Program-made: the position numbers and the translations under genes | NCBI GenBank assembly: GCA_900112325.1 | Contig: FOLJ01000004.1 | Coordinates: forward strand, 310,001-374,000 | Direction: 5' to 3' | DNA length: 64,000 bases | Source of the DNA: Micromonospora sediminimaris | Lineage (GTDB): Bacteria; Actinomycetota; Actinomycetes; Mycobacteriales; Micromonosporaceae | Shown here: one piece after another, positions 8,950 through 19,726 of the stretch | Layout: each line of letters starts with the position of its first letter | How positions within the stretch are numbered: position 1 is the stretch's first letter | Notes under the pieces: generated by a model | Database searches by the model: none | What the model was told of the DNA's origin: nothing | What the model saw: the letters and a program-made list of their open reading frames with translations, nothing else

Positions 8950-9444
8950 ATGCACGGCGTGGGTGACGAGGAGAAGAGCGCACTGTCGATGTTCCTGAAG
9001 GCGCAGCGGGTAAGCGTCCTCGCGATCATCGACGGGCTTGACGTGACGGCCCTGACCACCGCCGTGCTGCCCTCCGGGTGGACGCCGCTGGGCCTGGTGG
9101 AGCACCTCGGCTACGCCGAGCGACACTGGTTCCAGGAGATCATGCTCGGCTCGGCCGTCCCGCTGGTCTGGCCCGACGACGACCACGCGCCGCTGACCAC
9201 GCCCCGACCGCCGTCGGTGGTGCTGGAGTTCTACCGTGCCCAGTGCGAGCGGTCCGACGCCGTCCTCGCCGCCACGTCGCTGTCCGCCCCGGTACGCGAG
9301 CGGCACCCCGGCCCGCTCGGAGAAGAGGTCACCGACCTGCGGCGCGTCGTCCTGCACATGATCGAGGAGACCGCACGACACGCGGGTCATCTCGACGCGG
9401 CGCGCGAGCTGCTCGACGGAAGGACCGGACTCGGGCCCCGATAG
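8950..9444 (+). CDS. DinB family protein (DUF664-like)
   Basis: This 164-residue protein has the DinB/mycothiol-transferase pattern: GWTPLGLVEHLGYAERHWFQ contributes the first metal histidine and MIEETARHAGHLDAAREL the last two. Such proteins are four-helix bundles that bind a divalent metal and, in actinobacteria, often act as thiol transferases. Start choice is ATG 8950 or GTG 8959; the AGAGGGG just before 8950 has better spacing to GTG 8959. It is a probable paralogue of the 8071-8658 gene. Confidence 0.8.
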   Translation: MHGVGDEEKSALSMFLKAQRVSVLAIIDGLDVTALTTAVLPSGWTPLGLVEHLGYAERHWFQEIMLGSAVPLVWPDDDHAPLTTPRPPSVVLEFYRAQCERSDAVLAATSLSAPVRERHPGPLGEEVTDLRRVVLHMIEETARHAGHLDAARELLDGRTGLGPR

Positions 9445-9535
9445 CCGCACCCGATCGCCGGTGGGTCATCGCCCCGACCCGGTCGAGGTCCGGGTCGGGG
9501 CGAGGCGCCCGCAAGCGCGAGCGGTGCGGAAGGGG

Positions 9536-10927
9536 TCAGCGCAGACCGGCGGCGGCGAGCAGGTTGCCCTCCGGGATCGCCGGGAGCGACCGCCCGTGCG
9601 CCATCTGCTGCGCCGCGCGTTCGGCGGTGAACGTCGGGGCCTGGGTGATCGCCGCGGCGGTGCGGCTGGCGATGGCGGCCCAGCCGTACTGCTCGTGCAC
9701 CATCACTCGGGCCCGGCGGGCCAGCGTCCGGGCGCGTTCGGTGTCAGAGAGCAGGGTGTGCACCGCGTCGGTAAGCGCGTCCGGATCGTGCGGCCGGAAG
9801 GTCACGCCGGTGACGCCCGGCTCGACGATCTCGGCCAACCCACCGGTCTGGGCGACCGCGAGCGGCGCACCGGCGGCGGCGCCCTCCAGGGCGACCATGC
9901 CGAACGGCTCGTAGATGCTGGGCACGGCGAAGCAGTCCGAGGCGGCCATCACCGCGGGCAGATCGGTGCCGCCGAGGAAACCGGGCAGGCTGACCGTGCC
10001 GGCCAGGCCGAGCCGGTGCACGTGGGCCTCCAGCTCACCCCGGTACGGCCCGTCGCCGACGATCACCGCGCGCAGCCCCGGGTGCCGCTCACGCAGCCGG
10101 GGCAGCCCGGCGATCAGGTGCTGCACACCCTTCTCGTAGACCAGCCGGCCGGCGAAGGTGACAAGCGGCCCGTCTCCGGCGAACCGGGCCCGCGCCTTGG
10201 CCACGGCGGCGGCGGAGACCCGCCAGCGGTGCGGCTCGACCCCGTTGGGCACCACGTCGACCCGGCCGTTCGGCACGCCGAACAGGCCGGCCACCTCGTC
10301 GCGCATGTAGCCGGAGCAGACGATCACCCGGTTCGACTCGCCGCCCAGCCAGTGCTCCACGCCGTGGATGGTGCGGTTCATGTCCTCGGGTAGCCAGCCC
10401 TGGTGCCGGCCGGCTTCGGTGGCGTGGATGGTGGTGACGAGGGGGAGGTCGAGGTGGTCGCGCAGGGTCATCGCGGTGTGCGCGACGAGCCAGTCGTGGG
10501 CGTGGATGACGTCGTAGTCGTCGGTCGCGGCGGCGCGTAGGGCGGCGCGGGTGAGGGTGTGGTTGAAGGCCATGGTCCAGGCCAGCAGCGATCCGGTGGC
10601 CAGCGGGAAGGTGACCGGGTCCTCGGCGGCACGGACGACGCGTACGCCGTCGACGTATTCCTCAAGCGGCGCGCCGTCGGCGTGGCGGGTGACGACGGTG
10701 ACCTGGTGACCGGCGGCGGCCAGCGCCACCGACAGGGCGTGCACGTGCCGACCCAGGCCGCCCACGAGTACCGGCGGGTACTCCCACGACAGCATCAGGA
10801 TGCGGCGGGTCTGTGTCCCGGCGGTAGGGCCGGACGGCGTCGGAACCTGGGGTCGCGAGGTGAGCGTGGGGCGGTGGACGCGGTCCGGAGCGGTGGCGGT
10901 ACGTCCGCCGACCCGCAGGGTGGTCAC
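9536..10927 (-). CDS. glycosyltransferase family 4, glycogen-synthase-like
   Basis: This 463-residue enzyme starts at GTG 10927 with GGAGA upstream. The N-terminal donor domain opens with RILMLSWEYPPVLVGGLGRH, the glycine-rich loop typical of glycogen synthase-type GT4 enzymes. The C-terminal domain shows VTFAGRLVYEKGVQHLI and PSIYEPFGMVALEGAAAGAP, the nucleotide-sugar binding site with the E-x7-E motif. It is divergent from glgX/treX, treY and treZ, so a role in making the alpha-glucan or maltose-1-phosphate that feeds trehalose or glycogen is likely. Whether it is GlgA or the maltose-1-phosphate synthase GlgM cannot be settled by eye. Confidence 0.8.
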   Translation of the reverse strand: MTTLRVGGRTATAPDRVHRPTLTSRPQVPTPSGPTAGTQTRRILMLSWEYPPVLVGGLGRHVHALSVALAAAGHQVTVVTRHADGAPLEEYVDGVRVVRAAEDPVTFPLATGSLLAWTMAFNHTLTRAALRAAATDDYDVIHAHDWLVAHTAMTLRDHLDLPLVTTIHATEAGRHQGWLPEDMNRTIHGVEHWLGGESNRVIVCSGYMRDEVAGLFGVPNGRVDVVPNGVEPHRWRVSAAAVAKARARFAGDGPLVTFAGRLVYEKGVQHLIAGLPRLRERHPGLRAVIVGDGPYRGELEAHVHRLGLAGTVSLPGFLGGTDLPAVMAASDCFAVPSIYEPFGMVALEGAAAGAPLAVAQTGGLAEIVEPGVTGVTFRPHDPDALTDAVHTLLSDTERARTLARRARVMVHEQYGWAAIASRTAAAITQAPTFTAERAAQQMAHGRSLPAIPEGNLLAAAGLR

Positions 10928-11286
10928 ATCAGTCTCCGTCCGTGCAGGAAGGAACGCGCCGACGTCGGTGGCGGCGGAACGGGCAGGGTTGGGTTTCGGA
11001 CACGCGTGGACGCGTCCGCGGTGCAAGGATCTGATAGGCGCGCACTACGCGCCCGCGAACAAGGAAACGTCATGACGGCCGATCGCGCATCTCGAAGAGG
11101 GCCTCAGTGACCGAGGACACCGCAGGGTTCATCTCGGCTCAGTCGGGCGGATACCGGGCATTCACCCGATCGGATGGATTGGCGGTGGACCGTGCGGGGC
11201 ATTACCGCCGCGCGCATCACCGGGCCGCCCCGGCGGGTGCGCTCATGGTGCGGGCGCGCTCATGACATGTGGGCCGAAGGAGCGAC
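10928..11286. promoter_or_regulatory. divergent control region between the GT4 gene and the trehalose operon
   Basis: The 359-base gap must hold both promoters. An inverted repeat GGCGCG-N5-CGCGCC lies at 11037-11053 and a palindrome GGACGCGTCC at 11008-11017; either could be an operator. A short frame ATG 11071-11109 (12 codons) with AAGGAAA just upstream is followed by a 52-codon GTG frame overlapping its stop; these could be leader peptides but may be chance. No other gene is seen. Confidence 0.4.
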
Positions 11287-13404
<2,118 letters not shown>

Positions 13405-13405
13405 C

Positions 13406-15691
13406 ATGCCCGCGAAGCCCGTCGGCGCCACCTACCGGGTGCAGGTGCGCCCCGGCTTCGACCTGGACGTCACCGCCGGCCTCGCCGGCTACCTCGCCGA
13501 CCTCGGCGTCACCCACCTCTACAGCGCGCCGCTGCTGGCCGCCGCACCGGGCAGCGCGCACGGCTACGACGTCGTCGACCACCGGCAGGTCAACCCGGAG
13601 ATCGGCGGCGAGGCCGGCCGGCAGCGGCTGCTGCGGGCGCTGCGGGACGCCGGCCTCGGCCTGGTGGTGGACATCGTCCCCAACCACGCCGGAGTGGCCG
13701 TACCGGCAGCCAACCCGGCCTGGTGGGACGTGCTGCGTCGGGGCCGCGAGTCGGCGTACGCCGCCTGGTTCGACATCGACTGGCAGCGGGGCCGGCTGCT
13801 GCTGCCGGTGCTCGCCGACACCCCCGACGCCCTCGACGACCTCAAGCTCGCCGACGGAGAGCTGCGCTACCACGAACACCGCTTCCCGATCGCCGACGGC
13901 ACCGGCGACGGCACCGCCCGCGAGGTGCACGACCGGCAGCACTACGAGCTGGTCTCCTGGCGACGCGGCGACGCCGAACTGACGTACCGCCGGTTCTTCG
14001 CCGTCTCCAGCCTGGCCGGGCTGCGGGTGGAGGACCCCGACGTGTTCGCCGCCACCCACGAGCTGATCCTGGCCTGGGCGGCGGCCGGTGAGGTCGACGG
14101 CATCCGGGTCGACCACCCCGACGGGTTACGCGACCCCGCCGGCTACCTGGCCCGGCTGCGGGAAGCCGCCCCCGAGGCGTGGCTGATCGTGGAGAAGATC
14201 CTGGAGTACGGCGAGGAACTGCCGGCGTGGCCGGTCGACGGCACCACCGGCTACGACGCGCTGGGCGCCGTCGGCGGGCTCTTCGTCGACGGCGACGCCG
14301 AAGCCGAATTCACAGCCCTGGACACCCGCCTCGCCGGCCGGGCCACCTCCTGGGCCGACCTGACCCACGACACGAAACTCGGCGCCGCCACCCGGCTGCT
14401 GGCCGCCGAACTGACCCGGCTGGCCGCGCTCGCCCCCGACGTCGACCCGGACACGGCCCGCGCCGCCCTGGCCGAACTCGCCGCCGCCTTCGCCGTCTAC
14501 CGGGGCTACCCGCCCGAGGGGGCACGGCACCTGGCCAACGCCCGCGCCGAGGCCGGCCGCCGCCGCACCGACCTGACCGGCGCGCTGGACGCGATCACCC
14601 GCCGGCTGCGCGACCCCGACGACGAGCTGGCCCGCCGCTTCCCGCAGTTCACCGGCGCGGTGATGGCCAAGGGCGTCGAGGACACCGCCTACTACCGGTG
14701 GAGCAGGTTCATCGCGCTCAACGAGGTCGGCGGCAGCCCCACCCACTTCGGCACCCGGCCCGGCCGGTTCCACCGCTTCGCTGCGGCCCGCCACGAGCGC
14801 TGGCCGGCGAGCATGACCACCCTGTCGACCCACGACACGAAACGTGGTGAGGACGTCCGCGCCCGCCTCGCCGTCCTCGCCGAGCTGCCGCAGCGCTGGG
14901 CCGACGCGGTCACCCGCTGGATGGCGGCGGTGCCGTTGCCCGACGCCGCCCTGGCCCACCTGCTGTGGCAGACCGCCGTCGGCGCCTGGCCCATCGAGCG
15001 CGAGCGCCTGCACGCGTACGCGGAGAAGGCCGCCCGGGAGGCGGCGGCCTCGACCAGCTGGACGGACCCCGACCCGGACTTCGAACGGGCCATGCACGCC
15101 CTGGTCGACGCCATGTACGACGACCCGGCGGTCAGCTCGGAGCTGGCCGCCTTCGCCGCCGAGATCACTCCGCCCGGCTGGTCGAACTCGCTGGGGCAGA
15201 AGCTCGTGCAACTGGCCATGCCCGGGGTGCCCGACACCTACCAGGGCACCGAGCTGTGGGAAAACTCGCTTGTCGATCCCGACAACCGCCGCCCGGTCGA
15301 CTTCGGCGTACGCCGGGAACTGCTGGCCCGGCTCGACGCCGGCTGGCAGCCGCCGGTGGACGAGACCGGCGCGGCGAAACTGCTTGTGGTGTCGCGGACC
15401 CTGCGGGCGCGTCGCGACCACCCTGAACTGTTCGGCGACTACCAGCCGCTCATCGTGCACGGGCCGGCGGCCCGGCACGCCGTGGCCTTCGACCGGGGCG
15501 GTGCGGTCGCCGTGGCCACCCGGCTGCCGCTGCGACTGGCGGCGGCCGGCGGCTGGCGGGAGACCACCCTGTCACTACCCGTTAAAGAGATGTCGTGCCT
15601 GTTCACCGGTCGGGTCTACAGTGGCTCTCAGGTCCGCCTCGCGGACCTGTTGACCACCTATCCCGTCGCGCTGCTGGTGCCCACCACCTGA
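13406..15691 (+). CDS. treY: malto-oligosyltrehalose synthase
   Basis: This 761-residue GH13 enzyme isomerises the reducing-end glucose of maltodextrins into a trehalose unit. It has the short N-terminus MPAKPVGATYRVQVRPGFD, then LADLGVTHLYSAPLLAAAPG. Catalytic residues are Asp236 in GIRVDHPDGLRDP and Glu263 in WLIVEKILEYGEELP. Later STHDTKRGEDVRARL and QKLVQLAMPGVPDTYQGTE are hallmark TreY segments. It lies between glgX (1-base gap) and treZ (16-base gap) in one operon. Confidence 0.95.
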   Translation: MPAKPVGATYRVQVRPGFDLDVTAGLAGYLADLGVTHLYSAPLLAAAPGSAHGYDVVDHRQVNPEIGGEAGRQRLLRALRDAGLGLVVDIVPNHAGVAVPAANPAWWDVLRRGRESAYAAWFDIDWQRGRLLLPVLADTPDALDDLKLADGELRYHEHRFPIADGTGDGTAREVHDRQHYELVSWRRGDAELTYRRFFAVSSLAGLRVEDPDVFAATHELILAWAAAGEVDGIRVDHPDGLRDPAGYLARLREAAPEAWLIVEKILEYGEELPAWPVDGTTGYDALGAVGGLFVDGDAEAEFTALDTRLAGRATSWADLTHDTKLGAATRLLAAELTRLAALAPDVDPDTARAALAELAAAFAVYRGYPPEGARHLANARAEAGRRRTDLTGALDAITRRLRDPDDELARRFPQFTGAVMAKGVEDTAYYRWSRFIALNEVGGSPTHFGTRPGRFHRFAAARHERWPASMTTLSTHDTKRGEDVRARLAVLAELPQRWADAVTRWMAAVPLPDAALAHLLWQTAVGAWPIERERLHAYAEKAAREAAASTSWTDPDPDFERAMHALVDAMYDDPAVSSELAAFAAEITPPGWSNSLGQKLVQLAMPGVPDTYQGTELWENSLVDPDNRRPVDFGVRRELLARLDAGWQPPVDETGAAKLLVVSRTLRARRDHPELFGDYQPLIVHGPAARHAVAFDRGGAVAVATRLPLRLAAAGGWRETTLSLPVKEMSCLFTGRVYSGSQVRLADLLTTYPVALLVPTT

Positions 15692-15707
15692 CCCGGGAGG
15701 CTGCGTC

Positions 15708-17432
15708 ATGACCGAGTTCACCGTCTGGGCGCCCGAGGCGACACGGGTACGGCTGCACCTGCCGGGTGCGGCGGACCACGAGATGCGGGCCGGCCGGGGC
15801 GGCTGGTGGCGGGTCGAGGTGCCCGACGCCGGCACCGACTACGCGTTCCTGCTCGACGACGACGACCAGCCGCTGCCCGACCCCCGGTCGGCCTGGCAGC
15901 CCTCCGGGGTGCACGGCCCCAGCCGGATCTACGACCACGCGGCGTTCGGATGGACCGACGGCTCCTGGACCGGCCGGCAACTGCCCGGCAGCATCCTGTA
16001 CGAGCTGCACGTCGGCACCTTCACCCCGGAGGGCACCTTCGACGCGGCGATCGGCAAACTCGACCACCTGGTCGACCTGGGTGTCGACATGATCGAACTG
16101 CTGCCGGTCAACGCGTTCAACGGGGAACACAACTGGGGCTACGACGGCGTCTGCTGGTACGCCCCGCACGAACCCTACGGCGGGCCGGACGGCCTGAAAC
16201 ATTTCGTGGACGCCGCCCACGCCAAGGGGCTGGGGGTGATCCTCGACGTCGTCTACAACCATTTCGGGCCCTCCGGGGCCTACGCGCCGAAGTTCGCGCC
16301 CTATGTGGGGGAGCGGCACACCCCCTGGGGTCAGGCCATCAACCTGGACGGCCCGCACTCCGACGGGGTACGCCGCTTCATCATCGACAGCATCCTGATG
16401 TGGCTGCGCGACTACCATGTCGACGGGCTGCGGCTGGACGCCGTGCACGCCATGCCCGACACCCGCGCCGTGCATCTCCTCGAAGAGATCACCGTCGAGG
16501 TCGAATCGCTCTCGACGCATCTGGGTCGCCCGCTGTCCCTGATCGCCGAGTCCGACCTCAACGACCCCCGGCTGATCACCCCACGGGAGGCCGGCGGCCA
16601 TGGCCTGCACGCCCAGTGGAACGACGACGCCCACCACGCCCTGCACACTCTGCTCACCGGCGAACGGCAGGGCTACTACGGTGACTTCGGCACCATGGAA
16701 TGCCTGGTGGAGGTGCTCACCGGGGGCTTCTTCCACACCGGCACCTGGTCCAGCTTCCGCAGCCGCCAACACGGCCGCCCGGTCGACCCGCGTACCCCCG
16801 GCCACCGCTTCGTCGCCTACCTCCAGAACCACGACCAGATCGGCAACCGCGCCGTCGGCGATCGCCTGTCGGCCTCGCTCTCCCCGGCGTTGCTGCGGGT
16901 GGGCGCGACCCTGCTGATGACCGCGCCGTTCACCCCGATGCTGTTCATGGGGGAGGAGTGGGCCGCCTCGACGCCCTGGCAGTACTTCACCTCGCACCCG
17001 GAGCCGGAACTGGCCACCGCCGTGGTCACCGGCCGTCGCAGCGAGTTCGCCGCCCACGGCTGGCCCCCCGGCGACGTGCCGGACCCGCAGGACCCGCAGA
17101 CCTTCCTCCGCTCCCGGCTCGACTGGGCCGAGCTGGACAAACCCGAACACCGCGAGATGTACGACTTCCACCGCCGCCTGATCGCCCTACGGAAGTCCCG
17201 CCCCGAGCTGTCGGATCCACACCTGTTCGCAGTGGAGGTACGCCACGGCGACCAGTTCCTGGTGATGCGGCGGGGTGGCTGCCTGGTCGCGGCGAACCTG
17301 GCCGGCAAACCGCAGCGGGTGACGTTGCCGGGGGTGGCGCGGCGCGTCCTGCTGGCCACCGGTAGCGGTGTCACAGTGCAACGCGACCGCATCGAGCTAC
17401 CAGCCGAAACTGCTGCCATCGTGGCGCTCTGA
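15708..17432 (+). CDS. treZ: malto-oligosyltrehalose trehalohydrolase
   Basis: This 574-residue GH13 enzyme releases trehalose from the TreY product. It has an N-terminal E-set domain (FTVWAPEATRVRLHLPG) and a barrel with Asp244 in HVDGLRLDAVHAM and Glu281 in SLIAESDLND; LQNHDQIGNRAVGDRL carries the third acid. GGGAGG lies 8 bases before ATG 15708. Its last 90 bases are repeated at 23336-23425 with only synonymous differences, so this gene end is the left boundary of the accessory island. The gene itself is full length. Confidence 0.95.
   Translation: MTEFTVWAPEATRVRLHLPGAADHEMRAGRGGWWRVEVPDAGTDYAFLLDDDDQPLPDPRSAWQPSGVHGPSRIYDHAAFGWTDGSWTGRQLPGSILYELHVGTFTPEGTFDAAIGKLDHLVDLGVDMIELLPVNAFNGEHNWGYDGVCWYAPHEPYGGPDGLKHFVDAAHAKGLGVILDVVYNHFGPSGAYAPKFAPYVGERHTPWGQAINLDGPHSDGVRRFIIDSILMWLRDYHVDGLRLDAVHAMPDTRAVHLLEEITVEVESLSTHLGRPLSLIAESDLNDPRLITPREAGGHGLHAQWNDDAHHALHTLLTGERQGYYGDFGTMECLVEVLTGGFFHTGTWSSFRSRQHGRPVDPRTPGHRFVAYLQNHDQIGNRAVGDRLSASLSPALLRVGATLLMTAPFTPMLFMGEEWAASTPWQYFTSHPEPELATAVVTGRRSEFAAHGWPPGDVPDPQDPQTFLRSRLDWAELDKPEHREMYDFHRRLIALRKSRPELSDPHLFAVEVRHGDQFLVMRRGGCLVAANLAGKPQRVTLPGVARRVLLATGSGVTVQRDRIELPAETAAIVAL
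17343..17432 (+). repeat. left copy of the treZ 3'-end direct repeat (island boundary)
   Basis: The last 90 bases of treZ, including the stop, match 23336-23425 at 84 of 90 positions. All six differences are third-codon-position and synonymous, so both copies encode the same 29 residues (RVLLATGSGVTVQRDRIELP and on to IVAL). This is the expected pattern for a gene-end attachment site carried by an integrating element. Confidence 0.9.
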
Positions 17433-17539
17433 GTCGGGTAGGAGATCGCTGTGCAGATAGGACCCGAAGAATGGCCGGTCCGCGAGTCAGCTATCTGACA
17501 CGCTGGTTGCCTGACGCGGCCGGTGGAGTGAGCATCGGT

Positions 17540-17562
17540 ACCTTAACTGAGTAGGTTAGGGT
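17540..17562 (+). promoter_or_regulatory. inverted repeat just upstream of the SLATT-type gene
   Basis: ACCTTAAC and GTTAGGGT, 7 bases apart, form an imperfect dyad (7 of 8 pairs) ending 5 bases before the ATG at 17568. A second dyad, GTCAG-CTAT-CTGAC, lies at 17486-17499. The position suits an operator or promoter overlap; a binding protein is not known. Confidence 0.4.
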
Positions 17563-17567
17563 GATTG

Positions 17568-18146
17568 ATGCTGGGAGTTTCGCGGGCAGCGCTAAGTCGT
17601 TCGTATCAATGGTCACCGGAAATATCAAAAGCCTTCCCGTCTTGCGCACAGTTGATTGATAAGTTCCTGACCTTGCATCGGAAGCGCTACAGGCGGCTCG
17701 CGAGCCTGCATGTTGTTTGGTTCAAGGTTATCGGCGCGATCGAGGTCGTTCTCAGCATCACGTTGCCGGTGCTGTTTGTCGTTCCGATTCTTAGCAACGA
17801 TCAAGCGAACTACGTTTTTCTAGCGATCGTCAGCGTCATTGTCGCTATAGCTGCTGGCCTCCGCAACTTCTACTCCTGGGACACCAACTGGCGACTGTAC
17901 CGTTCGCAAGAGTTCGTTCTCGCTGGGCTGGTCGCGGAATGGGAAGTTGCGATGCTGCAAATTCTGCATTCCGGCGCAGCCGACGTGCAAGAGCGGGCGC
18001 TCAGTGATACGGCGGCTGTTCTTGCTAAGGCGACTGAGCTATTCGAGCACGAAAACAGCACACTCTTTAATGCCGTTGTTCCGCCGGAAGTCGCAAGAAG
18101 GAGTGTCCGAGTAGTTCAGCCAACAAGTCCGTCGGTAGCACCATGA
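17568..18146 (+). CDS. DUF4231/SLATT-like two-helix membrane protein
   Basis: This 192-residue protein has a cytoplasmic N-terminal helix (SCAQLIDKFLTLHRKRYRRLA), two close hydrophobic helices (VVLSITLPVLFVVPIL and FLAIVSVIVAIAAGL), and then the WxxYR-type stretch NFYSWDTNWRLYRSQEFVLAG and a C-terminal helix. This is the layout of SLATT/DUF4231 proteins, which comparative work has proposed as membrane effectors in conflict systems. The start is ATG 17568 rather than the preceding TTG. Codon use is more AT-rich than neighbours, which suggests transfer. Its end overlaps the convergent regulator by 31 bases. Confidence 0.6.
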   Translation: MLGVSRAALSRSYQWSPEISKAFPSCAQLIDKFLTLHRKRYRRLASLHVVWFKVIGAIEVVLSITLPVLFVVPILSNDQANYVFLAIVSVIVAIAAGLRNFYSWDTNWRLYRSQEFVLAGLVAEWEVAMLQILHSGAADVQERALSDTAAVLAKATELFEHENSTLFNAVVPPEVARRSVRVVQPTSPSVAP

Positions 18147-19363
18147 TCGTTAATGCCATTTCGGCTCGCTGTGCCGTTGGTCAGGTAGACCGTGGAATGA
18201 TGCTTTCGGGCATGTAGCGCCGCTCGTACCCGCGGAGCTACATTGGTCGGAAGGAGTTGCTCGGCTTGCTCGTGTGAAGCCTGCCGGTGAAGTTTCAAGT
18301 CACTCAGGCACTTCAATGCAGTGCCGGCGAAGTGAGCCGGGCTGAAGTAGCTCGTCCACGGCAGGTCGATCGCCTCGGCGGTCGTATACCCGAGAGCACG
18401 CTCAGCCTTGGCCAATGCCGCCTGGCAGATACGCCTGTCGCCCGATCGACCGTAGGCGCCGGCGGCGGTGGTATACAGCCGAGCGCGGACGGCCGCAGGA
18501 GCTCGCCCTGCCCCGTCGATTGCCGCTTCGGCCAGCCGCGCTGCGTCTCGCGCACGACCCAGATAGATGGCCTGCGTGGCAAGATTCGCGAGTAGGTGAG
18601 CGCCGTAGAGACGGTCGTCGGCCGCCTTGGCGAACCGTATGGCGATGGTCCAGTGGCGCTGGGCGATCCCGTGCTCGCCTGCGTCGTAGGACATGAAGGC
18701 GAGTTGGCCGGAGAGCGTCGCTGCTGCCCGCATCAGATCGCGTCCCACAGCGTCGGTGTAGGCGCCGCTCAGCATGGGGGCGACCTGACGTACGAGAAGT
18801 TCGGCCAGTATCGTCCGGATCTGTGGACAGCCGCCGCCGTGGCGGCGGTCGAGATCGGTGAAGTGGTCGGCGAGGGCGTACAGCGACTGGACGTCCCCAG
18901 TGGTGACCGAGTGTCGACCGCTTCGGCTCACCGACTGATCGGTCAGGTCGTACCGCCAAGCGAGCGCGGTCCGTAGCGCCTCGACGCTGTCGAAGGTGTC
19001 ATTACTCTGCGATCTGCTCTGGCGGGCCAGGGCCGTCCAAAGCTGTTCGGCGGAGTCCATCGCCTCCGCGACGGTCGTGGGGTAGGAAACCTTCGCGTCT
19101 GAGTGATCGGTGGCGAAACCCAACTCCACAGTGGCGACTGAACGACGTAGCCTGCGGCCGAGGACCTCCGTCATGGCGGCTTGAACCTGCTCGGCAGGAC
19201 GACGACCGCGTAACCACCAGTAGACGCTGGCGGCGTCATAGCGCCACGCGCCGTGGGCGCGTCCCAGGTGGTTGAGTTGGCGGGCGAATGCGGCATGGGC
19301 AGTGCTGTAGCTGGCGTCGCGCAGCAACGCTTCGAGTGCAGTGTTCGTGACTGGCCGCACCAC
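18116..19363 (-). CDS. TPR-containing transcriptional-regulator-like protein
   Basis: This 415-residue protein starts at a GTG. Residues about 5-70 (NTALEALLRDASYSTAHAAF and on to AASVYWWLRGRRP) resemble the degenerate HTH head of a large actinobacterial regulator family; the middle and C-terminus are a run of alpha-helical pairs rich in Ala (RLYGAHLLANLATQAIYLG and following) typical of tetratricopeptide repeats. Such proteins in Streptomyces are annotated as XRE-type regulators and may bind signal peptides. It converges on the SLATT gene with a 31-base overlap. Its ligand and targets are unknown. Confidence 0.6.
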   Translation of the reverse strand: MVRPVTNTALEALLRDASYSTAHAAFARQLNHLGRAHGAWRYDAASVYWWLRGRRPAEQVQAAMTEVLGRRLRRSVATVELGFATDHSDAKVSYPTTVAEAMDSAEQLWTALARQSRSQSNDTFDSVEALRTALAWRYDLTDQSVSRSGRHSVTTGDVQSLYALADHFTDLDRRHGGGCPQIRTILAELLVRQVAPMLSGAYTDAVGRDLMRAAATLSGQLAFMSYDAGEHGIAQRHWTIAIRFAKAADDRLYGAHLLANLATQAIYLGRARDAARLAEAAIDGAGRAPAAVRARLYTTAAGAYGRSGDRRICQAALAKAERALGYTTAEAIDLPWTSYFSPAHFAGTALKCLSDLKLHRQASHEQAEQLLPTNVAPRVRAALHARKHHSTVYLTNGTASRNGINDHGATDGLVG

Positions 19364-19564
19364 AGATTGACCCCCGAATCCCCGTGACTACTCGTGTCCA
19401 GCTTATTGCTCGTCGTAGCGACATGGGGGGTCGCGCAACCCCACGCAATCTCTCTCCTGGCTTGGCGCAATGGCGCACATCGGTCGCCATCTGTCTCATG
19501 GTTCCGCCTTCCGGTCTTCTGCAAAGGAGGCGTGATTAGGGGCGCTCGGACGGCGGAGGTGCGA

Positions 19565-19726
19565 ATGGGAAGCGAGAAACGGGTGAGCCAAGGTGAGCAG
19601 GTGGAGGCGGCGGAGCGGGAGGCGGCCAGGCGACGCCTGTTGATTCAGGCAGAGGCGGAGCGCGTACCGGTGGAGGAGACCACGCGGGCGGTGCCGGACC
19701 GGCGGTGGCGGCGTGAGCAGCGGTGA
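19565..19726 (+). CDS. 53-residue charged peptide upstream of HTH regulator
   Basis: The start is ATG 19565, set by GGAGG at 19555-19559. The peptide is highly charged and helical (EQVEAAEREAARRRLLIQAE) with a basic C-terminus. It overlaps the HTH gene by 14 bases, so the two are probably translated together. The family is not recognised; a short coiled-coil partner of the regulator is inference. Confidence 0.55.
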   Translation: MGSEKRVSQGEQVEAAEREAARRRLLIQAEAERVPVEETTRAVPDRRWRREQR